Source of the DNA: Spirochaetales bacterium
Lineage (GTDB): Bacteria > Spirochaetota > Spirochaetia > Treponematales > UBA12059
Reading direction: 5' to 3'
DNA: 5,686 bases
Assembly: GCA_016938515.1 (NCBI GenBank)
Contig: JAFGUM010000313.1
Location: forward strand, 1 to 5,686
Shown piece by piece: positions 5,297-5,686 of the stretch; the first letter of the stretch is position 1, and each line of letters starts with the position of its first letter. The position numbers were made by a program, and so were the translations under genes. Under the pieces are notes generated by a model that saw only the letters and a list, made by a program, of their open reading frames with translations, was not told the origin of the DNA and made no database searches.

Positions 5297-5686
5297 AAGA
5301 GCGCTGAAATCTCCGCCGACGAGCGGCGCAATTCCTCTACCAAGTCTAGCCGTACAGGAGCGACGTCCTGTGCGCGGAGGAGGTACGACGCTCCCAGCGT
5401 GGCGGCGCAGCGGTCGCTCCCCACGGCTATGGGCACCGACACCACGTACACGCCGCGCGCGCAGTGCAGCTCGCCAAACGAATACGCTTCTCGGAGAAGT
5501 TCCGCCTTCACCTCCGGGAACAGCCCGGTCTCGCGTTGCAGGTAGGCCATGAGCAAGCGCCCCGACGGGGTCTTGAGCGCGGGATACAGCCCCGGACGCA
5601 CGCCAACGCGTATATCCCCGGTACCCTCGATTTCGTACACTATATGCAGCTTGTCCTGCAACAGTAGCCCGAGGTGTACCGACGCC
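5209..5686 (-). CDS. IclR-family transcriptional regulator, C-terminal effector-binding part (partial, runs off the window)
   Basis: The visible 158 residues are the ligand-binding domain of an IclR-type regulator; the N-terminal winged helix-turn-helix must lie beyond the right edge. The frame is open to the last bases: the codons before a possible TTG at 5661 read ASVHLGLL and continue the domain's first strand, so 5661 is not the true start. Family-like segments are LLLQDKLHIVYEIEG near the edge, GLYPALKTPSGRLLMAYL (the conserved helix with small residues before GRLLMAY), LHCARGVYVVSVPIAV (the usual GV..IA.P segment) and AATLGASYLL, followed by a final helix ending EISALF. Relatives normally stop about there; here 28 more residues follow, rich in Ser and then Lys/Glu, encoded opposite the end of the aminotransferase gene. 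The regulator may act on the dehydrogenase operon or its own neighbourhood. The effector is unknown, and whether it represses or activates cannot be told. Confidence 0.85.
   Translation of the reverse strand, partial: ASVHLGLLLQDKLHIVYEIEGTGDIRVGVRPGLYPALKTPSGRLLMAYLQRETGLFPEVKAELLREAYSFGELHCARGVYVVSVPIAVGSDRCAATLGASYLLRAQDVAPVRLDLVEELRRSSAEISALFQSSSQLSSFSRASGIVALPKPTLKKEEA

Noticed and set aside
5354..5371. ACAGGA-N6-TCCTGT hairpin downstream of the aminotransferase stop as a terminator
   Set aside because: It has only a 6-bp stem and no T-run on either strand, and it lies within the IclR coding sequence.

Overview
The window is a moderately GC-rich bacterial chromosomal segment with compact gene packing, Shine-Dalgarno sites of the GGAGG type and no mobile-element, CRISPR or RNA-gene signals. 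The organism cannot be fixed from the sequence alone. The uridine kinase, with its QDNYYK and NFDHPEAFD motifs and its [27 protein letters not shown] C-terminus, most resembles my recollection of spirochaete (Treponema/Spirochaeta-like) Udk proteins. A GC-richer member of the Spirochaetota is therefore my best guess, with low confidence. The iron-sulfur-rich dehydrogenase would suit an anaerobe or facultative anaerobe.

Layout. Positions 1-44 form a strong Rho-independent terminator serving the minus strand. Positions 87-3328 (minus) hold a two-gene operon with a 4-base ATGA overlap. The first gene encodes a 698-residue fused flavoprotein with four predicted Fe-S centres: plant-type [2Fe-2S], FAD/NAD(P) Rossmann folds, two [4Fe-4S] and a BFD-like [2Fe-2S]. 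The second encodes a 382-residue D-amino-acid-oxidase-fold (DAO) flavoprotein. Together they look like a dye-linked amino- or imino-acid dehydrogenase of the HcnABC / opine oxidase / hydroxyproline or proline dehydrogenase superfamily. Positions 3329-3453 are the operon's control region, with a TTGACA -35 box and three inverted repeats. Positions 3454-4071 (minus) encode uridine kinase. Positions 4072-4162 are a divergent intergenic region centred on a 13-bp palindrome that puts TATAAT on both strands. Positions 4163-5296 (plus) encode a fold-type I PLP aminotransferase. Positions 5209-5686 (minus, running off the right edge) encode the effector-binding half of an IclR-family regulator, whose 3' end overlaps the aminotransferase gene tail-to-tail by 88 bases.

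How the genes may work together. An IclR regulator, an aminotransferase and an FAD/Fe-S amino- or imino-acid dehydrogenase suggest catabolism of an amino acid, N-substituted glycine, opine or cyclic imino acid. Uridine kinase (pyrimidine salvage) looks like a housekeeping neighbour. The substrate cannot be read from the sequence. No clearly new system is visible. The most unusual points are the one-polypeptide fusion of electron-transfer modules, the repeat-rich operon promoter, the symmetric divergent -10 element, and the IclR C-terminal extension encoded antisense to the aminotransferase.
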